64,000 nt of DNA from Nematopogon swammerdamellus (taxonomy: Eukaryota; Arthropoda; Insecta; Lepidoptera; Adelidae). Shown here piece by piece: positions 1 through 12,700 of the stretch. Position numbers and translations under genes: made by a program. Location of the stretch: positions 13,237,395 through 13,301,394 of the forward strand of contig OX336345.1 in the NCBI GenBank assembly GCA_946902875.1, read 5' to 3'. Each line of letters starts with the position of its first letter. The first letter of the stretch is position 1. Under the pieces are notes generated by a model. That model was not told the DNA's origin and searched no databases. It worked only from the letters and a program-made list of their open reading frames with translations.

Positions 1-234
1 GCGCGCATATACGAATACGGCATCGATAAGCGTGGTCTCGCGTCGTCAAGGCCAACACTCGTACTGGGAGCGCGCGGGGTGTGAAGCGACGGTCGGGAGG
101 GGGGCACACCCACCCGCTTCCCCAGCCTCCGATTCCTCGGAGCTCGCGCGCGGACAGTATTAGCACTCGGAGTGCGCTCGGGGCCCCGTTGTATTTGGTG
201 AAGCCATTTAGTGCTGAATTCTATTCATTTATTC

Positions 235-372
235 AGGGAAGGGACCTAGGGTTTTACGTGGAGTCCAAACCACGATCAGCCCCTACGGTCGAACGGTCAA
301 CCATCCAAGTTCTGACCGCGCCCAGGTCTGCTTATCTTCACGATCGGATATCGATCCATCGCACCACCAAGC
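235..372 (-). repeat. 5S rRNA-headed SINE, head fragment
   Basis: Read on the - strand, this fragment carries a 5S rRNA-like stretch (GATAAGCAG, then GGGCGCGGTCAG and ACTTGGATGG, matching box A and box C of the 5S internal promoter). It continues with the SINE segment GTTTGGACTCCACGTAAAAC and is cut off at the start of the shared body. More complete relatives lie at 11,035-11,350 and 34,358-34,670. It is a dead fragment in a Dicer-2 intron. The rest of 1-645 shows no other recognisable gene. Confidence 0.7.
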
Positions 373-645
373 TACCGAGCCTGAAAATTGCTAATATTGG
401 AAAGTTATATCACTAAAAATAAAAGATTTTTCAATCTTACCTTACCTATCTAGTGAGGTACCAGCCATCTTATGCCTTCTCTAAATCATCCATAAGTTGA
501 AATATGATTTATAAAATGTATTCATTGAAATAATGTGTGTGAGTGCATTTATATCAATCAGTGTCACAATTTGTACCAGCACATCGGTGTGATGAGTAGG
601 ACTGGTGTAATGGTATATGTTAACCAAGATGCTCGTTTCCTCCAG

Positions 646-761
646 GGCGAGAAAATGGAAAATTTGAAATCAGCTAAGCGGTCGGCAGCTCTCAACGCGT
701 GCATTGCTCTGTACCTAGCGGGGGAATTGGATCCAATGACTGCCTTACCCAAGAGATACGC
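646..761 (+). CDS. Dcr-2: Dicer-2 exon a: end of DUF283/dimerisation domain
   Basis: The acceptor is TTTCCTCCAG and the donor GTATGT. The exon begins in phase 0 and leaves two bases of a split codon. It encodes the last helix of the Dicer dsRNA-binding-fold domain ([11 protein letters not shown], then AGELD and ALPKRY), a stretch conserved in all insect Dicers. It is the most upstream Dicer exon in the window. Its open frame extends leftward through the acceptor into intron sequence, which should not be read as coding. Confidence 0.88.
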
Positions 762-3700
762 GTATGTTATTTATTACCTATTCTCCTTCGTGACTTCATC
801 GTGCTTTTTGTCAACATTGTCCTTTGACACACCGCTACGGTGAGAAACTATACCGCAGAGCATGTTTTCCGAAACTTTCAACCTGAGGGACATCAAGCGT
901 CTTGTTCTAGAACGATAAAAAAGGTGTGGACACCGAAGCCTATCCTCGCCAGCATAACACGATATAAGTAAAAGCATACTTGTTTCATTGGACGGTCGCG
1001 CGCTGGCCCGTCAGTCTGTCATCGGCTGCGTTCGCAAAAACCTGTTTAAAATGCCTGCATGTTCTGTGTTTACGTGTAAAAACACTGCAACCAAGTTTAG
1101 TGTGCACAATAGTGGAATATCTTATCATCGGTAAGTACACTCCGCTCCCCGCAACTCGGCGACGCTAGTTCTCATACAAGCATTTGACAGTCCGGCGTCC
1201 ATACCTTTTTTTATCGTTCTAGGTCTTGTTAAACGTCAGTCTCTTATATCTGGTCAATAAAGGCTGCCACTCGGCAACATACATTGTTATGCGGGTGACA
1301 GTACAACAGCACACGAATCCTACACCAGTCGCCCTTCAGCCAGGCGGGATGTTGTGCATGAGAAGAGGCGAAGACTTGTGTATGAACTCGAACACTTAGT
1401 TCTATTTCCGAATGAGGCCGTAGTAATTCGGTCGAGTTCAACTCTTCCAAGACACAAGTTAAATACTTCTTATGTCAGGTGTCACCTAATTTTGCCGGCG
1501 TGAAGTTAGTATCTATTTACATGGCCAACTGCACAACTCTGTTTTGGATCTAAAATTGCACATACATACATACAGTCAGCCTCCGGCAGGAAAGTGAGAA
1601 TGGATTGTAGTGTTGTGAATCAATCTCTGAAAGAAACAACATTTACGAAACCTCTTTTTCATTTATGACATTAAATTATTTATCTAATAAGGTTTTATTG
1701 AGTGGTTGAAGTACGAAGACAAAACAGGGATAATCGTTTAAAGATCTATCGGCCTCCGCCCGCAGAGGCCACGAACGTGCGCGCTAACAGTACACAATTG
1801 TATTCACTTCTCGGAGGCTATACACGGTGAACAAAAAACCTGTTGAACATCCGAAGGAAGTCAGTTTCAGATACTGAATCGGATGGGCTAGTTTTTTTTT
1901 TAATTCAGACAAAAATTTTCATTTAAAAAAATAGAATTAGTATCACGACCTTTTACTTCTAATGCAAAATACTTTACTCTAGGCGGCGGAGGCGCCCGCG
2001 TGACATGAAGCGCCCGCCGCCGCCGCGCCGGCAGTGTCATAAATTATCTTGAGGCAGCATTGAATGGAGTGAAGGCAGAGAGGTGTTCTTATGTCTTTAG
2101 TGAAATTCTTTGTAAAATAATTTGCCGATTTTTTTTTCTTTACTGAAAATGAAGTCGGTAAGTGCTTTGAGGTCAGTTAGTGTGCAACAAACTATTATTT
2201 TGTATACCTAATAAGTTTTAGAATATTACCTAGAAAACTGCCATGTTATATGGTAGGGTACTTCGCCTCACTGTTATGATGGCATGCAGACATAATTTAG
2301 TTGTTTAAAGACATCTTGATACTTTAGGATTGAAAAAGGGCACATTTTCATATAAATTTAGAAAAATAAACTATCTTATCCGATTCAGTATCTGAAACTA
2401 TACTTCCTTCCTGCCTTCAGGTGTTCGACAGGTTTTTTTTCCACCGTGTATATAAGGTCTTTCATTAGTAGGTAACTTTACGCTAAGAGGTGTATGTGTA
2501 TCAGATACTGATCACGTTCCCATACCAATTTTTTTTTACGATAAGTATAAAAAACCTACTTACTCTTCAAATTTAATACCTGAAGTGCGCGTATTTAACC
2601 TTGAAATAGGCATTCATAGGTGAAAGCACTCAGCCGCCACGCCGCGGCCGCGCCACGAGCCGCTGACGGGCCATAGATTAAGGTGAAATACGCGCACTTC
2701 ACGTATATAAGCTGGTCGGCAGTGGTTGGAGCATGTACTTTGGCCCCTCTGACTCAGACCTCTGACTCCGGTATAGATTACATTAAAAAAAATTATTAAT
2801 GAAGAAAACAAAAACCATGAAAGTCAATAAAAATTTTATAAAACACTATTATACGAATATAATACGAAGGAAATAACAAGGAAAATTCGATCGAATATTC
2901 TGTGGTCAGGTTCTAATGAAATCTTTCTAAACGCCGACTACAGCATTTTCGATGAAGATTCCTTATAATTTCCTTCGTTTCTCGTAGTCTGGTTTTATGC
3001 AATTTTCATTTCATTCCTTTTATAGTTCTAAATTATTAACTTAAAAGTAATCAGCACGTGACACGTGGACTATCAAATGAATCCAACAATGCCTCATAAT
3101 ATATTGAAATTGCCTAAGTATTTTAGGCTTTGTGAGGGAACAAACGAACACACATACATGCATGCATACATATGATATTGGCAGCATATGCTAATACGCT
3201 ACCAATATCATAACCCTCCTTTTGGCTTATACATGCATAGGTCGGTGAACTTTGAGCAACCAAATGTGAAGAATATATTCCTCAATTGGGAAGATGAACT
3301 TACCGTCAACACTAACTTGCCCGCCCCGGGCGGTAAGAAGAGAATACGCAAGCATAATAAAGTTGTGAGTAATTTTTTAATAAATATATTTTATTAGTGG
3401 ATAGTTTTTGGGACGTGTGGGATAGTGGCCTTGCTAGTTGAGCTATTTCGACAAAATACTGTAAGTCCGGATTGCAGAGTTTTGTCAAACCATGGCCATA
3501 GCTTAACTGAAAATATCTGGGCCCATTGGTAGTAGAGGGTGTCAAACGAGGTTCGGACTTGGTGACCTTTTCGAAGCTCTCTCCTTATAAAGCTTAGCGG
3601 CGATCTTGGCAGGCCTAAATTCTTGAAGAGACTTTAGAGCGACTTTGCTGGTAGTACTCTTGCTCTGACTTACACGGCGTAGAGTCTTGATCCGTTCTAC

Positions 3701-6700
3701 TAAGTTACAGTACTTGTTTACTTTGAAGCTGTGTTCCGTCGGTATGTTACTTTCCCATGGAACTCTAAGTTCAACAAATATGCTTTGTCGATTTTGAGAA
3801 TATGAGTATGTCTGGTCTTTATTCAGTTAGATTTTTGAAATCATTTGGTAATGCTTCTAATGTCTGTCCATCAACACTTGCCAGTCTTTTGCTGCTCTCA
3901 AAATTGAGGAAGGTTTAGTCCTATCTTTGGGCAGCTTATTGGGTCCGGGTTTCACAAAGTTGACCTTCTGGAAGCCACTAGTTTGTCCCTTCCTGGTCCT
4001 TGACGTGAAGAGGCCGATGACCTCCCTGATGATTCGGAGGACATTATCATAACGGTATATGAAATAGTTTTCATGCCGTAAAGGCAAGATTTGCTACTTT
4101 ATAATTTTTTTTTTATTTGTTGAGCTTTACATTCAGGAATAATCGCCTTGGTCGGACAGAGCAAAATGTAAACATTTCATAAAGGTGGCCCAAAGATTAA
4201 AAGTTGCTTTGTTTTTCTTGATTTATGTAACACACTGTTCTGGGCCTTATGCACGCCTGCTGGAGCCCTGCTGCGGAACCATGCGGCGGACGAGCTGGCT
4301 CGTCCGCCGCATGGTTCCAGTATGAGCTGCTGTGTCCCTTGAACCACTGTAAGGTAGCCTTGTTATTCGCCGCTATACCCTCCAAAGCCTGGTGGTATTG
4401 GAGTATCAGTCCGGAGTCGATCGTCGTGCTGCTCAGGGCCTGCAGCACCGATGCGCTGTCCGACAGTAATCTGATCTGGGAACTAGTTATTCCTCTGCTT
4501 TATAATGCTGTTGCTGCCTCTGTTATTCCGATGCACTCACCCTGAAAGATTGAGCGAAAGCTGCTGCCCCTGTTCCCTACCGCGTTTTTGAAGAGGTACA
4601 GGCTGTAACAGACAGATTGATGGACGGACGGCCAGATACTTGACCGATTTTATTATGGTTGTTGCCGGCTATGCTACCATAAAAAAAAAGAAGAAAAAAC
4701 TATTACATCACAATTTTTAACGGTGAACTGAACATGTGAATTCATTTAGTAGTTCTCTACTTATAAATAAATCCAATTCTTAATTCTTTTATTGTGCAGA
4801 AGATTAGTAACAATTTCATTTTCCTAGGTGTAACTGGGTATTACAATAGGTTCAGAAATAGACAAAGCAAAAATACCAATTTGATGTGCGCTGTTACAGA
4901 TTTTCCGCTTTATTAGGATTTGGATAAATTTTTTTTCAGTACCCAAAGTGCTTCAAGGGAGTGGGCAGTTTGAAGTTTGGCACTTCAACCTTCTACTTGC
5001 ACGTTATAACGCTGAATGCAGCGTTTGAGAAGCCCCAGGATTCGCGGGACCTGGCGCTCTACGAACTGCTGAAGATGGACAAGGGCTATGCAATTATGAC
5101 ATCGCAAGCGCTGCCAAAACTCTGCGATTTCCCAATGTTTGTATCCGTGGGCGAAGTGAGGACCAAGCTGGAAGTCAACTACGGAGTTGTAACGCTTGAC
5201 CAGGAGATGTTCGCAGCTGTAAAACAGTAAGTGCCTATAAAAGATGTTAGTGCACTCTATCATGCATACATACCTTCTCAATCAAGAACTAAAATGAAAA
5301 TTAATCATGATACTACAATTTATTTTATTTTAATGAAATGTTGCCCGAGCTGCGTTCACAGAAACGATATACTTTTTTGAACTAGGTAATTATGTTACTA
5401 AGGGCGAGGCCGAAGGCCGAGCTTCGTTCACGTAAGTGTTATACTTTGTCCAAAAACAGTAAGTCACTAACGGCGAAGCTGAAGGTCGAGCAGCGTTGCA
5501 TGAACCACATATTCTCGAAAAAATATGTCCACCAAGGGCGAGTCTGAGCGTCAGCTGCGTTCATGTAAATATATCATCCATATATCATAGATCATCCTAT
5601 CACGAAGAAAGACACACATATACAAACAACACATACCATATTGGTGGAAAACTGTAAATCACATAAAAGCAAGCAGATTCTCAAATTTCAATTACTTTGC
5701 CCTTACTACTCTGTCTCTATATATAAGAGATGGTGTGAAGGACAACAATATATAGATCACATTGGTGGAAACCCTGTGCTTTTTTATTTTTATCTAATTA
5801 TTTTTTATTTTTGCTTATAATAATAATAAAATTCTTTATTCAGGCAAAAAAACCCACACTTCACAATACATACACAATACACAATAAAAAAAAAATAACA
5901 GCAAACATTTCATACCCCGTTGGGTGTAGTCATAATTTTTTCCCAGTGGGCAAACATTCCGCCGCACAGGCTTTGTGAAAGCCCTGCGAGAATCTCGGTC
6001 GAGCTCATCACGAGTCTCTGTCGGAATCCGGATACCCTGGAGCGCATAATGGCGTAAAAGTCCTGCACTCTTGCATCTGCAAACATGCCCGATGCACTGC
6101 AGTGTCTGGGCAACTGCATGAGCTGCCTGAAGATGTTGTACTGTACTCTTACACCATTATACGCCCCTTTTGTGTACGTCGTCCACAGTTGGCACGTGTA
6201 GAAGGTTTGGCAATATGCCCTGAATAGGGTAATTTTCACCTCCTCAGGGCATTTGCCAAACCTCCTAGCCACCATATTGCCAACCACGGATAATGCCCTC
6301 CGCTTAGATGTAGTGTATTATAGTTAACGTAATTAATGTTTAGTATGTGAGTTATATTTAAAAATTATTTTAAAAAAAGCTCTAAGGTTTTTTGCCGGTT
6401 GAGAGTTGGTACTTTTTGCCTTGGTTGAGTACTTTTTGAATAAATCACATTAAAACAAACTGATTCTAAAATTTACTTCTGACAACTCAGCCCCTATCAA
6501 ATATGGCGTGATTTTACACAAATTTCAATAAAACAAAGCATGACATCATATTGGTGATGTGACTCTATGTAAATTGCCTTAGTAGTTTTCGCGTAAATCA
6601 CATTATTTATTTATTTATATTAGAAAACATACAGCCATTCACAATATAGATACACTTATTTTTTATGATATTTTTCTGACTGTGTTCACTTCCGACCCCA

Positions 6701-9700
6701 CTGCTCACCTCATATGCATAATGGTGGGATGCTATATAGCCCTATAACCTGGCGGAGATATGTCACAGTACATAGGCAAAGACCACAAGCCAATCGGTTG
6801 AGCCATTCTTGTGTTATAAAGCGAACATACAGACTGCAGATGTATAATTTTTTATTATATATTGCGAAATATTATCCGCAGGCAATACTTTGTATGTTTG
6901 TCCATATAAATCTTTGAATATGTGGAGATCTATTAAGTCTCTGCTTAGACCACTGCTTACACACTATGTATGTATGTATATGTTTAGATTCCACCACTTC
7001 GTATTTGATCAAGTGCTGGACATCGCTAAGAAGTTTGTAGTGTTTGAGGGCACTGTGAATGCAGCTTACGTAGTTCCTGTGATGAGTGAACCGACGGGAA
7101 TATTCGAGATAGACTGGCATGTCATTCGTACTCACGAGAATATTGCACCCGTAGAGATCCCCACTGATGAAGTAAGTATATGCCAATGTTTTGTTTTATT
7201 TATTTGAATACCTACTTCGAATATGATTTGAAATGGAATGAGATAATTGGGGGGTTTTTTTTTCTATTTTTGTTTCCAATTTGGACATGTGTTGGTGACT
7301 AATGCCGGTTCTGGTTGGCGAAGAACTTTTCTTTATTCAGCTTTCTGGAAACCTCTTCCACTGCATGGTTTTGGTGTTAGACCAATAAAGTAGAAAAAAA
7401 TGTAGATGAATTCCAATGCAATTTAAAAATGTCACGCAAATATGTCCCGCTTCACGCGGTTCGTCTGTGATTGGTTGGACTTGTCGCATGGCATCCGAGT
7501 CATACTGGCCGACTTATCCAATAGAATCCGCTTCACATCCGTGAATTTCTTTTGCAATTATGAACATACGGGAATTGCTGTACTATTGCAAGTAGGTATT
7601 TAGTTACAAGGAACAGTGTCCTTGTAGACCCTGTTTTCCTTGTACGTGTTTTGTACGCAAAATACAAGATTTTCGAAATCTCCGATATTCCACTTTTTAC
7701 ACGCAAACAAACAACAGGTAGAGATACGGCTTGGGCCGGGTTCGGCACAAGCCCACCATCTTCTGGCCTTTCTGACTGGGTTGCTGACTTCTTACATGGG
7801 CGTAGCATTCAGGTCCTAGTGGATGCTACTGCTTCTCAGACTCCATGTCAGTGAATTTTCATTGGGCAGCATTCATTGTTATGCGGACGACAGTACAGCA
7901 CACGGATCCTACGCCAGCCACACTTCAGCCTGACGGGATGTTCTGGATGCTCTCGAACAAATAATCCGGTCTATTTCCGAATGTGGCAGTAGTAATTTTG
8001 TCGAGTTCAACGCCTCAAAGATACAAGTTTGCGTAATCAGTGCGAAGATAACGGCGTTCCCACTAGCTCCTTCCTTTCAAAGAATGTCGCTTAAATTAAA
8101 CGACCACCTCAGGGTCCTCGGAGTCTGTTGAACGACCTAAACTTTCGGCCCCATATCGAGGGCAAGGCCAAGCTGGCTTAAAGCTGGGCATAATCGTACT
8201 GTACTCCAGCAAATCAGCTCCTCTCTTAAATTTACTGTCATCTCACTCTCTCATATTCAGCTCAATAATTCTATGTATTTTTAGTCTATTCACACCTAGA
8301 GTGCAGTTATTTATCTAAGCTGGATCATTTTTACTATACACGGTGTTGCAGTTGCCCCGTAATATTTTTAACTGACATAAGGAGGTTATTCTATATGTGA
8401 AACTAAAGAACTTCTGTGAAGAAAAAAATTTTTTTGAAACAAAAAAAAAATATTTTTTCCATACAAATTTCAAATACCTATTCTCAAAGTGTATGGAGAA
8501 AAAAATTTTTTTTTTCTTCAAATAAAAAAGTCGGAGAACAAAATTTGTTCTATTTCACGTACAGAATCACCCCCTTTCGGGTTTTACGGTTGGGGTTGCA
8601 ACACCGTGTATATGTAAAGTTATTTGGATAGTGAACATATTAAGGTATAGAAACATGGGGAATTAAATTTGTATTTATAAATGCTTTCCATTTCAGGTTC
8701 GGAAAGCACTAAGAGTTACCAAGGAGTATAAATATTCAGTAATAACACCCTGGTACAGAAGCGAGGTTCGCAGGTATGTGTGCAGGGTACATAATGAGCG
8801 CTTTCTGACTAGACAGAAAGGTCACGTCACGACCGCGATCTCACTTTGCGCCAGTGTTGCCGAGTTAGCGACTATATGTCGTTAGATCTGGCGAATTTTC
8901 TACACTTTTAGCGACAAACAAAACCATTTTCATTTTCTCTCCATTTCTTTAGAGGTAAAATGTCTGTTTGAACATCTATTACAGCCGTGGATTGTCTCTT
9001 TTGATACTTCATGTAATTATAAGCTCCACGCGACCGTAGTGCACGGCGAGTTTACCCTCCTCCACAAATATATTGGTATCATACACATCAAGAGAAAATG
9101 TTCACTGGCGTTCCACACTTCCTTACCATGCGGAGTGAGACAGGGAAGGCTGACCTCAGCGGAAATCTTCAACTTGTATCTAAACTACTTGATAGTGGAG
9201 CTCAGCAGAACCGCTGTTGGCTTCAAGTTAAGTAAATAATTTGAGCTACGTGGACGACATGATTCTGCTGAATCATCTTTATGTTCACGGGGTGTGTTTG
9301 TTCGTTGCGCACATGTCGACACATCAGCTGCCGTGCACTACAGTCGCACGAGATCCGTACACCTGCGCAAAGTTGTTACGCAGCTTTAGAACCTTTATTT
9401 AGAAAGAGAGTGATAAATAGTGGCAATGTAAATGTCAATCGGCGGGCACAATGGTGCTAGAGGTTAACAGTTAATTAATTTTTAATTTAATTGACGACTT
9501 GCATAATAAAAACAATGTGGTTTACAAAGTTTACAATATTGCAGATACATAGTGTCGAATGTATTGGAGAATGTGACACCGAATTCTCCATTCGACAAGG
9601 AGAATTGCGGCACCTACAAGGAGTACTACTCCAGCAAGTACAATCTGGCTGTCATGGGACGACAGGATCAATCTCTGTTAGAGGTTGGCTATTATTTATA

Positions 9701-12700
9701 TTTTCTTATTCGTAAACTCCATTTGCTTTAAAGTCGAACTAAATTCTAATCTGACTCTGGTTCCTTAGCAGTTGTCTACGCGCCGAATGGAACAAATTGC
9801 ATTCTGCATCCATCTTCAGAAAAATATCTTAAATACAAAGTACACCCATCAGCTTAAAGCTGCTTGTGTATACTCAATAATACAAGTAATACCTCAATAC
9901 ACCATTGACAATGATAACTTGATACTTTCATAATTTTTTTTATGAACTCAATTATACAGGGTGCGGCGCGGAAACTTGCTGATTTGAAAAGTCAATAAAA
10001 AAAAGTAGTAGAGATATCACTGTAATTTATTTTTATTGTAACATACATCATCTAATTTTTTTTATTAAATAGTTTTGAAGATGATATCGGTCAAATGACG
10101 GCCCTCATTCTCGATGCACTGAGTTACCCAATTTCTGAAGTTTCGTTCAACTCTTCTAAGCATATCGACGGGTATGTTGGCGATGGCTTGGCGTACATTG
10201 TTTTTCATTTGAGGTAGGCTCCTTGGACGGTCATTGTAAACAATTGATTTCAGATAACCCCATAAAAAAAAGACACAAGGAGACAAATCGGGGGAGCGGG
10301 CCGGCCAAACAAGGTCGCCTCTCAAAGAGATGACGCGCTGGAACGGCCAGTAAAAAAGTACGCCTCGACGGCAAACGCGCGCTGCTCGTTGGTCCAATTC
10401 ATGGCGCGAACTGACTATGCGGATAACAAAACTTCATGATTTCGTATTTCGAACGAGTCGGTTCACGCCCTTTCCCGACCCCACCTCGCCGCTTGGCGCG
10501 AAATACAAATCAAGTTTTCGCGCCGCACCCTGTAGTATGCATAATATTGAGTTTATACAAATCATGTATCAAAACACAAGGCCTCTTTACACCTGATACA
10601 CTTTACTAAGTCTTGTAGTCAGACGTCCCAGTAAAATAGTTAATCTTGCTCTGTTACTGCAAAATAAACAATGGCGGGGGCACGGCCGTGCCCCCAGACC
10701 ACACCAATACACAACACACTAGCTCTGCCCGCGGCTCATCTCACATTTTCCTCAACTTGATCACTTCCTACTTTTTACGGTTAAGCCTTTACAGGAGGTG
10801 AAGTGATATGGTTTGTGTTGAGTTACGTGGTTAATTTAATGAAACAAATAGATTGAATTTATTTGTAGATGTAATATATATAACAGACACGAAAAATAAT
10901 AGCGGGAGACGCGGCCTCACTGCCTAACTCAAAAGTCATCTAGATGGCGCACTAAGATAACAAAACCGCAAGATACATTTTATCAAATGAAAACACTTTT
11001 AGTTTAATTCCAACAGTACTGATACAACAGTGATATCCCCATATGGTTGATTATGATCTGGGTGCCAATGCCAGTGCTTCCCTTTGTTCTTGCCGGCAAC
11101 ACTGAATTGGACGGAATACATGAAATACTTACCTACATAGCCGCTTCGACTGACCTTTAATTCAGTGCGGTGGTATCATCCCTAACGGGTTAAACCCTAC
11201 CACAACCTAGTAAAGTAAGAAGGGAAGGGACCTGCAGTTTTACGCGGAATCCGAACCACGGCCAGCCTCAACGATCGGACGGCCACCCATCCAAGTTCTG
11301 ACCGCGCCCATCATGCACTGCGTGCTTAACTTCGCGAACATTGAACGAAAATACCGTGGCTGGCAATTAGTTGAACCGTTATCGAATGAGCCCACCGATG
11401 TTGCAGGTGAAACAAATAGGCGGGCGCATGAACTGCCTGCTGCCGCGAGCCGCCACGCTGAACACACTCTCGGGCAAACAGCTACGCCTCGCCTCCGCCG
11501 CACAGGTTTTTCTTTATTTTTGTAAAGTTTTTTTGCTAACATTTGCAATGCGAGCCCCACTACCACAATAGATTTGTGTATAAGTACTTACTTCAAAACC
11601 TAATCTCTAGCACCCTCCAGCGAGCTAAATTGAGTAAATTGGTATAGAAGGAAGGTGTGGAACTCATCTTGCGATGGCTTCACCGAACATATCCGGGCCC
11701 ATCGGCAGTAGAGGAGGGTGTTAATCGAGGTCGGGACTAGCGAGTGGCCACTCTAAATTTCCCGCGCATGCTTCACGTTTCGGCTCGCATCAAGCCCTCG
11801 TCAGCTAGTCTGCGTTGACTAGGCCGCGGGGAAACCACCAGTCCCGCTCTTGACCTCCCTCTCTCTACCTATCCATATTCCGTAGGATGCTTCCAGTGAC
11901 GTTTTCGAAGCTCTCTCCATATATGAGCTTAGCGTCGATCTTGGCAGCCCTAGATTCTTGAAGAGACTGTAGAGCGACTTCGCTGGTAGTCCTCTTGCTC
12001 CGACTTCCACAGCGAAGAGATCAGTCTTGAATCCGTTTCTCACAATCCGGTCTACTAAGTTGCAGTACTTGTTAAGTTTGATGTTGTGGTCCTTCTAGAT
12101 CTATACCCACTTGTCCGCAAAATAAGCCAAACTTCTTAGCATTTATGTAACTTCATTTATTGCATTTGAATGCTAAAAAACGCAGAGTGAGATTAAACTG
12201 GTTTTATTTTGTGCAATGTTCTAAAACAAAGTTCCAAAAATCTAAAATCTGTTGTAAAATTTTCCTTATAATAATTATTGTGGTTACGTCTTCCAACAGG
12301 GTGATGACAAAGGGGACACTTTCAAGGAGATTTTGATTCCAGAATTTTGTATCAAATACGACTTCCCTGGAGTACTCTGGTACAAGGCCACCATCCTGCC
12401 CAGCATTCTGCATAGGTACCTTCACATTACTATTAAAAAATTTTTTTTAAGTTTTCATGAAATATGCATATGCTTATTATATAATGCTTGCCCTAAAATA
12501 AACAGGCTTTTCCTAGTTGGGTGGCAATGACGGTATATAGGCGCGCATTGTGTGTGCGGCTATTAATGAGTAAATGTGAGGACAAGATTACACAGACATT
12601 AAACTGTGAATAAATTCTATTTTGCAGGGTCTCCATGCTACTGGTAGCAAACGATTTGAGGATGGAGATCAGCCAAGCAACCAAAATTGGATCTCCTTCT

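Larger units (their letters stand above)
907..1222 (+). mobile_element. 316-bp THAP-exon transposon with 8-bp target duplication
   Basis: Inverted termini of about 29 bp (CTAGAACGATAAAAAAGG at the left, mirrored at the right with two substitutions and one A/T length change) are flanked by perfect 8-bp duplications GTCTTGTT at 899-906 and 1,223-1,230. P elements and hAT elements both make 8-bp duplications. The THAP-like coding exon inside favours a P-like origin. With 316 bp it cannot encode a transposase, so it is non-autonomous. It sits in the Dicer-2 intron between exons a and b, in the same orientation as the gene. Confidence 0.85.

Noticed and set aside
81..416. 111-codon open frame at the left edge
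   Set aside because: It overlaps the reversed SINE head at 235-372 and shows no conserved protein features.
535..645. Upstream extension of the open frame of Dicer-2 exon a
   Set aside because: The Dicer-like sequence begins only after the TTTCCTCCAG acceptor; upstream residues are intron translation.
9766..9838. Possible PAZ exon ([20 protein letters not shown]) after TTCCTTAG
   Set aside because: It resembles the NCI/LP step by chance, but the exon at 11,407-11,505 matches the family better, has phase 0 at both ends and joins exon f to exon h.
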